From contig NZ_BBYG01000018.1 in assembly GCF_001184025.1 (NCBI RefSeq), forward strand, positions 328,617 through 392,616: DNA of 64,000 nucleotides. Reading direction: 5' to 3'. Source of the DNA: Streptomyces maremycinicus (lineage in GTDB: Bacteria > Actinomycetota > Actinomycetes > Streptomycetales > Streptomycetaceae). How positions within the stretch are numbered: the first letter of the stretch is position 1; each line of letters starts with the position of its first letter. The position numbers were made by a program, and so were the translations under genes. This document shows positions 41,843-49,431 of the stretch, in pieces. Below the pieces are notes generated by a model. The model was not told the origin of the DNA, ran no database searches, and saw only the letters and a program-made list of their open reading frames with translations.

Positions 41843-42367
41843 GTGGCGCTTCTCGTCATCGACCTGATGGCCGTCGCCTATCTGGTGCTCCTCCGCTACG
41901 GGATGACGGGCTGGGCCGACGCCTATGACAGCGCCGATCCACCCGATGCGCCCAGGGAGGCGTTGCGTGGAATGTGGCTCCTCGTCGGCGGGGCAGTCGC
42001 CACAGGCGGTGGTCTTTTCGTCCTGGGATGGCGAATACCAAGCGTTGTGCAAATGGTTGTCCTGGGCGTCGGAGCGGGGCTGCTCGCCTGCCTCGCCGCC
42101 CGCGGACAGCGCGAGTCCGCCAGGCCGCCTCAGCGCGAGTGGCTCAACCACGGGATCCCACCCGCCCAGGTGGCCGAATGGGCCGGGTGCAGCGGCGTGC
42201 CTGTGCTGCCGGCCACTTATGCGCGGTGCGTCGAAGGGCGGCTGCCTGACCTGAAACGGCGCCTGGAGGCCGCGGGGGATCCACCTGAAGCCGGTCGACG
42301 CGGGCTGAGGCTTCTCGCCGGAAGTTTCGACACGTATGCGACGCGGCCACCCGCGAAAACCCGGTGA
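41843..42367 (+). CDS. Membrane protein joined in frame to an integrase-like tail
   Basis: 174-residue chimera. The first 90 residues have three hydrophobic spans (VALLVIDLMAVAYLVLLRYG, MWLLVGGAVATGGGLFVLGW, VVQMVVLGVGAGLLACLAARG) typical of a small membrane protein. The last 75 (HGIPPAQVAEWAG ... VPVLPATYARCVEGRLPDLKRRLEAAGD) resemble the C-terminus of actinobacterial tyrosine recombinases, in which VAEWAGHSV...VYAKC holds the late His and catalytic Tyr. The His is replaced (GCSG) and the rest of the recombinase is missing. This looks like a small gene fused by deletion to an integrase remnant. GTG start is uncertain. Confidence 0.5.
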   Translation: MALLVIDLMAVAYLVLLRYGMTGWADAYDSADPPDAPREALRGMWLLVGGAVATGGGLFVLGWRIPSVVQMVVLGVGAGLLACLAARGQRESARPPQREWLNHGIPPAQVAEWAGCSGVPVLPATYARCVEGRLPDLKRRLEAAGDPPEAGRRGLRLLAGSFDTYATRPPAKTR

Positions 42368-42378
42368 CAGCCGGACGA

Positions 42379-42417
42379 CCCCGGCACTTCCCCCTGATCG
42401 TCGGGGGAGTGCCGGGG
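42379..42417 (+). terminator. Long hairpin after chimeric gene
   Basis: CCCCGGCACTTCCCCC pairs with GGGGGAGTGCCGGGG, with one bulged T and an eight-base loop, 12 bases after the stop. Confidence 0.75.
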
Positions 42418-42452
42418 CTTCGTCGTGTTGCATGAAACGTGCTCTGAACAGC

Positions 42453-42477
42453 AAAAATGCCCTCCCGATGGGAGGGC
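42453..42477 (-). terminator. Rho-independent terminator of the original tRNA-Arg locus
   Basis: On the minus strand GCCCTCCC/GGGAGGGC with a three-base loop is followed by ATTTTTG. It lies directly downstream of the displaced tRNA 3' end, so it was probably the tRNA's own terminator before insertion. Confidence 0.75.
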
Positions 42478-42485
42478 GGAGACTT

Positions 42486-42529
42486 GCGCCCCCGGCAGGA
42501 CTCGAACCTGCGGCCAAGCGCTTAGAAGG
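42486..42529 (-). repeat. Direct repeat: displaced 3' half of tRNA-Arg (attachment site copy)
   Basis: 44 bases identical to 43941-43984, the 3' part of the intact tRNA-Arg gene from its end to the anticodon loop. After 42529 the sequence diverges, so the 5' half is absent and this copy makes no tRNA. It marks the left boundary of a 1,455-bp insertion. Confidence 0.85.
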
Positions 42530-42748
42530 TGCGCGGGTCTCAGCGATGTGCTCACCTGCCTGTTCGCAGGTCGCCCACGAACGAAGATCGTCAAAGCGCT
42601 TGCTGTCGATTCCGGGATGCCTGCTCGGTGGTCGTCTCGGGCAGCGAAGGCGCGTGCCGTCGGCCGGAGCCAGGGCGTTCGACAGCGCTGACGCCGGAAC
42701 AACTACACCTTGAGGTATTTGGGTACTATGACATCGGAGGTGTTGACG

Positions 42749-43024
42749 ATGACGACGGCGGCGAAGTCGGTACGCCAGTCCCCGCTGAAGGTGGACCCGG
42801 CGACGGACAAATTGATCAGCCAGGGCGCTCATTTCCTGGGGCTGACGAAGAAGGACCTGGTGGCCGAGGCGGTCCGGGTGTATCTGGAGCAGCGCCGTGA
42901 GGATCTGCGGTCCGGCATGGTGGAGGCGCTCAGTGTGCTGGATGGCTCGCTGAAATCGGATGTAATGCTGCTGACCGGGCTGACCGCGGAGGAGATCGAC
43001 GCGGTCGGGGGAATCGAAGAATGA
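42749..43024 (+). CDS. Ribbon-helix-helix-like protein (possible antitoxin)
   Basis: 91-residue protein. ATG is chosen because TCGGAGG lies eight bases upstream; earlier in-frame starts lack this. The segment VRQSPLKVDPATDKLISQGAHFLGLTKKDLVAEAVRVYLEQRREDL fits a ribbon-helix-helix DNA-binding domain (one strand, two helices). The C-terminal tail LTGLTAEEIDAVGG resembles neutralising tails of type II antitoxins. Its stop overlaps the next ATG (ATGA), a layout usual for toxin-antitoxin pairs. It lies inside the tRNA-Arg insertion. Confidence 0.65.
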   Translation: MTTAAKSVRQSPLKVDPATDKLISQGAHFLGLTKKDLVAEAVRVYLEQRREDLRSGMVEALSVLDGSLKSDVMLLTGLTAEEIDAVGGIEE

Positions 43025-43797
43025 GCGGACCTGGCTCGCTGCGCCCGGCCCGCCCGACGCTGCGCTGCTTACGCGAGGATTTATGCCTCGCGGTGCCGCC
43101 GGTCACGGTGCCGCTGGACGAGATCGACCACCCGGTGCTGGCCAAGGCGTCCGAGCAGTTCGCGGACGAGGACGGCAAGCACGAACGCATCCGGTCCGTG
43201 GACGATCAGGTGCTGTTCAAGGTCAAGGTGCAGCGATGGCGCGGCGCGGTATGGCTGGACGCCGATCTGCCGTGGCTGGTCGCGGCGGGTCGGCGCGAGG
43301 ACGGCTCGGGCGATGACTTCTATGCAGCCCTGGAGGCCGACGGCCGCGCCGTCCGGGCTCGCTACAACGCGGAACATTCCGACGGGCTGAAGACCGCGAC
43401 ACACACCGCTCACCTCCTGCCCGCACGCGAGGACCATGTCCGGTACCGCGCCGAGGCCGGTGTCCGCTTCGTGCGCCGTCTGCGGGCGACTCTGCTGGAC
43501 CTGGCGCACGCCACGCTGCGCGACGGCCGTGAGCACACACGCGAGTTCGACACCTTCACCCTTGGCCTCCAGGTGCGTGCGGACGACGGCCACGAGACCT
43601 ACCTCGCCGTCCGGATCACCGGCTCCGTACCGCCGAACCTGACTGTGCTGATCCTGCGCAACGTCCCTGGCTGCGAGGCTGAGGGCTGGTATCCGGAGTA
43701 CGCCCTGCCGGAGCGGGACCTGCTCCCGGCCGAACAGGCGTGGTCCAACCTCATGGACCCATGCGCGGCTGCCCAGGTACTGGACGAGGAGCGGTAG
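43021..43797 (+). CDS. Unknown protein coupled to RHH gene; two TTA codons
   Basis: 258-residue soluble protein of unknown family. It starts within the stop of the RHH-like gene. Codons 17 (43069-43071) and 21 (43081-43083) are TTA, which in Streptomyces needs the bldA tRNA, so production would be limited to late growth. Regions VDDQVLFKVKVQRWRGAVWLD, RVRY-type basic stretches and VPGCEAEGWYPEY are visible, but no known toxin catalytic motif. Its place suggests a toxin or effector; other roles are equally possible. Confidence 0.6.
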   Translation: MSGPGSLRPARPTLRCLREDLCLAVPPVTVPLDEIDHPVLAKASEQFADEDGKHERIRSVDDQVLFKVKVQRWRGAVWLDADLPWLVAAGRREDGSGDDFYAALEADGRAVRARYNAEHSDGLKTATHTAHLLPAREDHVRYRAEAGVRFVRRLRATLLDLAHATLRDGREHTREFDTFTLGLQVRADDGHETYLAVRITGSVPPNLTVLILRNVPGCEAEGWYPEYALPERDLLPAEQAWSNLMDPCAAAQVLDEER

Positions 43798-43842
43798 CCG
43801 GGCATCCGTCGGCGCGAACTGCGACCCCGATGTCAGGGTATG

Positions 43843-43860
43843 TGTCCACGATCGTGGACA
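43843..43860. promoter_or_regulatory. 18-bp perfect palindrome
   Basis: TGTCCACGATCGTGGACA, followed by GAAAAGG, between the TTA-codon gene and the tRNA-proximal att copy. Could be an operator, a recombination accessory site or a short terminator. Confidence 0.45.
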
Positions 43861-43940
43861 GAAAAGGCGCTTGGTCTCACAGCGATGTGCATCCGGACAC
43901 CAATGAACCCCTCACGTGTTTCCGCAGGGAGAGGGTGTGG

Positions 43941-43984
43941 GCGCCCCCGGCAGGACTCGAACCTGCGGCCAAGCGCTTAGAAGG
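43941..43984 (-). repeat. Direct repeat: att copy within intact tRNA-Arg
   Basis: Second copy of the 44-base repeat at 42486-42529. It supplies the 3' part of the functional tRNA, as expected when an element restores its target on integration. Confidence 0.85.
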
Positions 43985-44014
43985 CGCCTGCTCTATCCAC
44001 TGAGCTACGGGGGC
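43942..44014 (-). tRNA. tRNA-Arg (anticodon UCU)
   Basis: The minus strand folds as a cloverleaf. The acceptor GCCCCCG pairs with CGGGGGC. D arm: GCTC-AGTGGATA-GAGC. Anticodon arm: GGCGC-CTTCTAA-GCGCT, with TCT in the anticodon position. T arm: GCAGG-TTCGAGT-CCTGC. The discriminator base is G, and CCA is not encoded. It reads AGA, a rare Arg codon in Streptomyces. Such tRNAs are frequent integration targets. Confidence 0.93.
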
Positions 44015-44338
44015 CGGGTGTGGTGGCCTCGTACGTGCTGCCCGGGTGTGGGCTGATCCGTGACGTTGCCGGGGACAAGGATAGGGCTCCCGGTTCCTTG
44101 TCCCGGTTGCTTCGCCTCCGTGGCTCAATGTGGAGGTTCAGTGAAGCGGTCCTGATAATCGCAGGCAGGTGCGAATCGTGCATCGCTTTTCGCGTCCGGT
44201 GCCACGGGTGTTGTGCACTCGTTATGCCTGCGCTGTGCCTCTGTCCCAGTCGTACCTTCCGTCCCTTGTGTCCTATCGGCGCGCAGACATGCCTATATGC
44301 TTCATAAATCCCCTAAAATTGGGCATTCTTCGCATGTG
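44015..44338. other. Spacer between tRNA-Arg and dynamin operon
   Basis: 324 bases without a clear gene. Contains the promoter of the leftward tRNA and that of the rightward dynamin operon; TATATG at 44293-44298 in an AT-rich patch is a possible -10. An in-frame upstream extension of the dynamin gene exists but has a Cys/Val-rich sequence unlike the protein family. Confidence 0.4.
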
Positions 44339-45943
44339 GTGACCTTGGACGTACGGCCTCAGCTGCTCGACGCACTCTCCGCCCTGCGCGACCGTGTCGC
44401 CGCCGCTCGCTTCCCGCTTCCCCTGGCGGGGGCTCCACGCGCGCGTGCCAACCGCGACGAACTGCTCGCCCAGCTCGACGACTATCTGGTGCCCCGGCTC
44501 AGGCAGCCCGACGCGCCGATGCTGGTCGTCGTGGGCGGCTCCACCGGCGCCGGCAAGTCGACCCTCGTCAACTCCCTGGTGGGTCAGCGTGTCAGCGAGG
44601 CGGGCGTGTTGCGGCCGACGACACGGACGCCGGTGCTCGTATGCCATCCGGAGGACCATCACTGGTTCAGCGGCATGCGGGTGCTGCCGCGGCTCACGCG
44701 CGTGTGGGCACCCCATCAGGAGTCCGCGGACGACCTGTTGCTGCCCGGCGAGGACGGCAGACACGAACTGCGGATCGAGACCGCCGACACCCTCCCGCCG
44801 GGCCTCGCCCTCCTGGACGCGCCCGACATCGACTCGCTCGTCGCCGACAACCGCGTGCTGGCCGCCGAACTGATCTGCGCCGCCGACATCTGGGTGATGG
44901 TCACGACCGCCGCCCGCTACGCCGACGCCGTGCCCTGGCACCTGCTCCGCACCGCCAAGGAGTACGACGTCACGCTCGTGACGGTCCTGGACCGCGTACC
45001 CCACCAGGTCGTCTCCGAGGTGTCCCGGCAGTACGGCGCGCTGCTCACCAAGGCCGGGCTGGGCCACGTACCGCGCTTCACGGTGCCGGAACTGCCCGAG
45101 TCCGCCTGGGGCGGCGGGCTCCTTCCGGCAACCGCCGTGGCGCCGCTGCGCAACTGGCTCGTCCATCACGTCCAGGACCCCGGCTCCCGCCACTACGCGT
45201 TGGCCCGCACGGCCCAGGGCGTCCTCGACTCCCTCAAGGCCCGGATGCCCGAACTGGCGGGCGCCGCCGCCTCCCAGTACGCCGCCGCGCTGCGCCTCAC
45301 CTCGGCCGTCGACACCGCGTACGACGCCGAGTACACGCGCGTGCGGGGCCGTCTCCAGAGCGGCGCCGTGCTCGCCGGTGACGCGCTCAAACGCTGGCGG
45401 GCCTTCCCGCTGGACTGCACCGCCGCTGAACTCCTCGACGCCCTGGTGGAGAGCCTCGCGGCACTCCTGCTCTGCGCCGTCACCGCGGCCGACGAGCGCG
45501 TCGACGACGCCTGGCGACGCGAACCGGCCTCGGAAGCGCCGGAGCTGACGGACCGGGAGGCCTCACCGGAGAGCACCGAGCACCGGATCGGCCTCGCCGT
45601 ACGACGGTGGCGGCGCGAGCTGGAGGAGTACGCCGAGGACGAGGTGCGCGGCCTCGAACGCGGTGCCGCGCCCGATCCCGAGTCGGTCGCCGCCCTCGTC
45701 GCCACCGCCCTGCTGGGCGGCCGCAGGGCGCGTTCGGCCGGCGAGGGGCTCGCCGAGCGGATCGGCGCGCACGGGGCCCTCAGACTGCGCGACCGCGCAG
45801 GACGGCTGCTCACCGAACACCTCGACCGCGTGCTGCACACCGAACGTGAGCGGCGCCTCGCGCCCCTCGACGGACTCGAAGTCCACGCCGAACCCCAGGC
45901 CGAACTCATCGCCGCGCTGTCCGTACTTCAGAAGGAGAGGTGA
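44339..45943 (+). CDS. dynA: Dynamin-like GTPase (no membrane span)
   Basis: 534-residue member of the dynamin superfamily. G1 is GGSTGAGKSTLVNSL (~72), the switch II region reads LLDAPDIDS, and the G4-like segment VTVLDRV follows. The C-terminal half is helical with many Arg/Glu residues and no transmembrane helix. Streptomyces has a two-gene dynamin operon whose products stabilise FtsZ rings at sporulation septa; this gene and the next fit it. Adjacent GTG codons at 44336 and 44339 are both possible starts. dynA is used for the protein lacking membrane spans. Confidence 0.78.
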   Translation: MTLDVRPQLLDALSALRDRVAAARFPLPLAGAPRARANRDELLAQLDDYLVPRLRQPDAPMLVVVGGSTGAGKSTLVNSLVGQRVSEAGVLRPTTRTPVLVCHPEDHHWFSGMRVLPRLTRVWAPHQESADDLLLPGEDGRHELRIETADTLPPGLALLDAPDIDSLVADNRVLAAELICAADIWVMVTTAARYADAVPWHLLRTAKEYDVTLVTVLDRVPHQVVSEVSRQYGALLTKAGLGHVPRFTVPELPESAWGGGLLPATAVAPLRNWLVHHVQDPGSRHYALARTAQGVLDSLKARMPELAGAAASQYAAALRLTSAVDTAYDAEYTRVRGRLQSGAVLAGDALKRWRAFPLDCTAAELLDALVESLAALLLCAVTAADERVDDAWRREPASEAPELTDREASPESTEHRIGLAVRRWRRELEEYAEDEVRGLERGAAPDPESVAALVATALLGGRRARSAGEGLAERIGAHGALRLRDRAGRLLTEHLDRVLHTERERRLAPLDGLEVHAEPQAELIAALSVLQKER

Positions 45944-45946
45944 CCG

Positions 45947-48115
45947 GTGACCGCCGTCACTGACCAGGACCACACGGACAACGACCAGACCGACAACGAC
46001 CGGACCGATCACGAACAGACGGACCACGAGCAGACGGATCACGAGCAGACGGACCACGGTCAGACCAGGAACGATCAGACGGATACCGACCGGAAGAACA
46101 GCAGGGACGGCAGGGACGGCAGGGACGGCAGGGACACGAGGGACAGCAGGGACAGTCCGGGGGCTGGGGAGAACCCGCCGGTCGGGGAGCAGGCGCAGGG
46201 ACAGGCACAGGCACAGCCGCAGGGCCGTGTGGACGCGGAGGGCCGCGGCACGGTGGAGGATCCCGCGAAGGCCTCGTGCAGCGAACCCCGCTCGAATCCG
46301 GGTGCGGGTGCGGGTGCGGGAGCCGGTACGGAAGCCGGCGGTACGGCGTCCGGCGGTACCGCACCGGGCGCGGGCGGCTCGGATCCGGGTGGGGACCCCG
46401 GTGGGGCCTGGGACGACGGGCTCATCGCCCGCCGCGTGAGCGAGGCGGCCGCCGCCGAGCAGGCCGCCGCCATGGAGACCCGCGTCGGCGGAGGCGGCGG
46501 GAACGCCCTGCCCTCGACCCCGCTCACGTACGACGGGCCCCTGCGGTCCCGGCTCGACGCGCTGCGGGAACTCGTGGGACTCTCCCGCACCCGGCTCGAC
46601 AGCCGGACGCTCGCCGAGGCCGGGCGGGTGCTCGACGAGGCGGCGGCCCGGCGTCGGCTCTCCGGTCAGCACACCGTCGTCGCCCTCGCGGGCGCCACCG
46701 GGAGCGGCAAGTCGCAGCTGTTCAACGCCCTCGCCGGAGTGAACATCTCGGAGACGGGCGTGCGCCGTCCGACCACCTCCGCACCCATCGCGTGCAGTTG
46801 GAGCGACGGTGCCTCGACCCTCATCGACCGGCTGGGCATCCCGGGCCGGCTGCGCAGGAGGCCGGTGCAGAGTCAGGACGCGGAGGCGCAGTTGCGCGGG
46901 CTCGTCCTGATCGACCTGCCCGACCACGACTCGGCGGCCGTGCAGCACCGCGAGCAGGTCGACCGCGTCCTGGCGCTCGTCGACGCCGTCATCTGGGTCG
47001 TCGACCCCGAGAAGTACGCCGACGCCGTCCTCCACGAGCGCTATCTGCGGCCCATGGCGGGCCACGCGGAGGTCATGTTCGTCGTCCTCAACCAGGTCGA
47101 CCGGCTGCCCGGCGAGGCCGCCGAGCTGGTCCTGGACGACCTTCGACGCCTGCTCGACGAGGACGGCGTCGCTCTCGGCGAGTACGGCGAACCGGGCGCG
47201 ACCGTGCTCGCCCTGTCCGCGCTCACCGGCGACGGCATCGGGGAACTGCGCGAGGTACTCGGCCAGTTCGTCACGGAGCGCGGCGCCGCGGCCCGCCGGA
47301 TCGCCGCCGATGTGGACGCCGCCGCGTGGCGGCTGCGGCCCGTCTACGCCACCGGGCGGCGCTCCGGGCTGAGCGAGGAGGCGCGGGACGAGTTCGCGGA
47401 CCGCCTCGCGGACGCCGTGGGCGCCACCGCCGCGGGCGAGGCCGCCGAACGTGCCTGGCTGCGCAACGCGAACCGGGCGTGCGGGACGCCGTGGCTGCGG
47501 CTGTGGCGGTGGCAACAGGACCGCCGCGACCCTCCCACCGGACGGTTGCCGGTCCGCGCCCAGGCCGACGACGAGGCCACCGCACGGCAACGTGTCGAGC
47601 AGGCCGTGCGCACGGTGTCCGAGCGGGCGTCGGCGGGGCTGCCGACGCCGTGGGCGCAGGCGGTGCGGGAGGCGGCCGTACGAGGTGCCCAGGGGCTGCC
47701 CGAGGCGCTGGACCAGTTGGCGGCGCGGGCCGGGCTGCCGCCGGGGCGGCCACCGCGTCCGGGCTGGTGGCCGGTGGCCGTGCTGGCACAGGCGTGCATG
47801 ACCCTGCTCCAGGTGGTCGGCGGGCTGTGGTTGCTCGGGCAGATCGTCGGGGTGATGGCGCCGAACCTCGGGGTTCCGGTGCTGCTGATGGTGACGGGCA
47901 TCATCGGCGGTCCGCTCGTCGAGTGGAGCTGTCGGCTGGCGGCCCGGGGACCGGCCCGGCGGTACGGGCAGGACGCGGAGCGCCGGTTGCGGGAGGCGGC
48001 GGCCGGGTGCGGCCGGGCCCGTGTACTGGATCCCGTCGCCGCGGAGCTCCTGCGGTACCGCGAGGTCCGGGAGCAGTACGGGCGCGTCACGGGGGTGGGG
48101 GCGGCCGCACGGTGA
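45947..48115 (+). CDS. dynB: Dynamin-like GTPase with transmembrane segments
   Basis: 722-residue protein. GTG start after GGTGACCG, three bases past the previous stop. The first 160 residues are disordered and repetitive: TDHEQ repeated several times, then GRDGRDGRD, then Gly/Ala/Pro runs. The GTPase domain has G1 GATGSGKSQLFNAL (~247), switch II LIDLPDHDS and G4 LNQVDRL. Two adjacent hydrophobic helices near 600-660 (LAQACMTLLQVVGGLWLLGQIV, GVPVLLMVTGIIGGPLVEW) should anchor it. It matches the membrane partner of the sporulation dynamin pair. Confidence 0.82.
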   Translation: MTAVTDQDHTDNDQTDNDRTDHEQTDHEQTDHEQTDHGQTRNDQTDTDRKNSRDGRDGRDGRDTRDSRDSPGAGENPPVGEQAQGQAQAQPQGRVDAEGRGTVEDPAKASCSEPRSNPGAGAGAGAGTEAGGTASGGTAPGAGGSDPGGDPGGAWDDGLIARRVSEAAAAEQAAAMETRVGGGGGNALPSTPLTYDGPLRSRLDALRELVGLSRTRLDSRTLAEAGRVLDEAAARRRLSGQHTVVALAGATGSGKSQLFNALAGVNISETGVRRPTTSAPIACSWSDGASTLIDRLGIPGRLRRRPVQSQDAEAQLRGLVLIDLPDHDSAAVQHREQVDRVLALVDAVIWVVDPEKYADAVLHERYLRPMAGHAEVMFVVLNQVDRLPGEAAELVLDDLRRLLDEDGVALGEYGEPGATVLALSALTGDGIGELREVLGQFVTERGAAARRIAADVDAAAWRLRPVYATGRRSGLSEEARDEFADRLADAVGATAAGEAAERAWLRNANRACGTPWLRLWRWQQDRRDPPTGRLPVRAQADDEATARQRVEQAVRTVSERASAGLPTPWAQAVREAAVRGAQGLPEALDQLAARAGLPPGRPPRPGWWPVAVLAQACMTLLQVVGGLWLLGQIVGVMAPNLGVPVLLMVTGIIGGPLVEWSCRLAARGPARRYGQDAERRLREAAAGCGRARVLDPVAAELLRYREVREQYGRVTGVGAAAR
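45960..46150 (+). repeat. Short tandem coding repeats in dynB
   Basis: Units near GACGGATCACGAGCA (15 bases, TDHEQ) repeat about four times, followed by GGGACGGCA (9 bases, RDG) units. They code for the charged disordered N-terminus. Confidence 0.75.
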
Positions 48116-48579
48116 GGTGCCGTCGGTGGCCTGGTGATCCGGTGGCGCGGTGGCCCGGTGGCCTAGGGACCTGGTGAGGTGCCGTGGGTGACCTGCGACG
48201 GGAGCTTCGCGACGGGCGCGACGCGAGGGGCGGGACGCGCCGGGCGGGGCAGGGCGACCGCGAAGTGATCCACGTGGGGTGATCCACCTCGGGTGCTCCA
48301 CATGGGGTGCTCCACGTGGGGTGATCGGCAGGGAGCGAGGAGTGGATCACTCGTCCGGGTGGTGGAGTTTTCCACAGGCGGTGGGTGATCCACAGTGCGC
48401 GGCGGGCCCGGCCCGACGGAGGCAGTCTGGCTTCGCGGTGATCGCGACGGACGCGGTCGCCGTGAGGGCGGTGACGGCAGGCGGTGGGAGACCGCGGCCG
48501 TCACGCCGGACGCAGCCGTGCGGGACGGGCCCGTACGTGTATCCGGGCGGGGCGACCGTCCGGCGAGGAGGGGTTCGCG
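48116..48579. other. 464-bp spacer upstream of ssb, repeat-rich
   Basis: No gene. The left half repeats GGTGGCC/CTGGTG motifs. 48265-48326 holds four 14-base tandem units plus a partial one (separate entry). TTTTCCACA (48368-48376) and TGATCCACA (48386-48394) resemble DnaA boxes. The right part carries the ssb promoter and a CGAGGAGG Shine-Dalgarno. Confidence 0.5.
48265..48326 (+). repeat. 14-bp tandem repeat
   Basis: Four full units of GTG(A/C)TCCAC(N)TNGG and part of a fifth, starting at 48265, 48279, 48293, 48307 and 48321. Each contains TCCAC; units 1 and 4 contain CCACGTGG. Confidence 0.8.
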
Positions 48580-49080
48580 ATGAACGAGACGATGGTCTGC
48601 GCGGTCGGCAACGTGGCCACACAGCCGGTCTACCGGGACCTGGCGGCGGGCGCGTCGGTGAGGTTCCGGCTGGCGGTCACCTCGCGCTACTGGGACCGCG
48701 AGAAGGGCACCTGGACGGACGGACACACCAACTTCTTCACGGTGTGGGCCAACCGGCAACTGGCCGTCAACGCGTCGGCCTCGCTGAACGTCGGTGACCC
48801 GGTGATGGTCCAGGGCAGGCTCAAGGTGCGCACGGAGTCGCGCGAGGGACAGCAGAACCGGACCTCGGCGGACATCGACGCCGTGGCGATCGGCCATGAC
48901 ATCTCGCGGGGCACCTCCGCCTTCCGGCGGTCGGGCCGACCCGAGCCCATGGCCGTCGGCTCCCCGGCGCGGCCCGAGCCCGACTGGGAGACACCGGTCG
49001 CGGACGCCGCCGAGCCGGAGCCCGATGCCCCGCAGGGCCGGCATCGCGAACCGGTGGCGGTGGCGGCCGCGGTGACGTGA
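48580..49080 (+). CDS. ssbB: Single-strand DNA-binding protein, second paralogue
   Basis: 166-residue OB-fold protein: VGNVATQPVYRDLAAGASVRFRLAVTSRYWDREKGTW ... TVWANRQLAVNASASLNVGDPVMVQGRLKVR. The C-terminal tail is Pro/Glu-rich but ends AVAAAVT, without the acidic DDDIPF-like tip that main Ssb uses to recruit partners. Such SsbB-type paralogues act in chromosome segregation during sporulation, which fits the dynamin neighbours. ATG follows CGAGGAGGGGT. Confidence 0.86.
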   Translation: MNETMVCAVGNVATQPVYRDLAAGASVRFRLAVTSRYWDREKGTWTDGHTNFFTVWANRQLAVNASASLNVGDPVMVQGRLKVRTESREGQQNRTSADIDAVAIGHDISRGTSAFRRSGRPEPMAVGSPARPEPDWETPVADAAEPEPDAPQGRHREPVAVAAAVT

Positions 49081-49431
49081 GCCGAGCGGCGGGACGGGCG
49101 GTGTGGTGCGGCGCGGGCGGCCCGGCTTGCGGGGCGCGCTGTCTTGCGACCGAGCGGTGACGGAGTGTCAGTGCCCGTGCCGCGCCGAGGCCGACCGAAC
49201 TGTGGCCTGCCCGTGCCCGCACTGTGGGCAGCCGAGTGCATTTGTCGACAGGCCGGACCTCGGGACGATCTTGGGGATAACGATTCCGAGTCGGATCGGC
49301 GATCCGACGAGATGACCGGTAAGCGTGGTGCGCGACGTCTCTAGGATGCCGGACGTGGCTCACGGGGCTTCTGATTCTGCTGGTGGGACCCCACCCCCCA
49401 CGTCAACGGGTCCTGCTCGAAGGGGAATTGC
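49081..49431. other. Spacer upstream of thioester-domain protein
   Basis: 351 bases. One short rightward frame (49103-49315) would encode a Cys-rich peptide (CQCPCRA...CPCPHCGQ), but has no good Shine-Dalgarno and I do not call it. GATCGGCGATC lies near 49296. The end carries AAGGGGAATT, the Shine-Dalgarno of the next gene. Confidence 0.4.

Noticed and set aside
42486..42529. Second tRNA-Arg gene
   Set aside because: Only the 3' half is present; no D arm or 5' acceptor strand follows, so it is an attachment-site copy.
45563..48301. 912-residue minus-strand frame over the dynamin operon
   Set aside because: Antisense shadow; no Shine-Dalgarno or domain, and the plus-strand GTPases have intact motifs.
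49103..49315. Short Cys-rich open frame (CQCPCRA...CPCPHCGQ)
   Set aside because: Interesting Cys spacing, but no ribosome site, atypical composition and no way to confirm.
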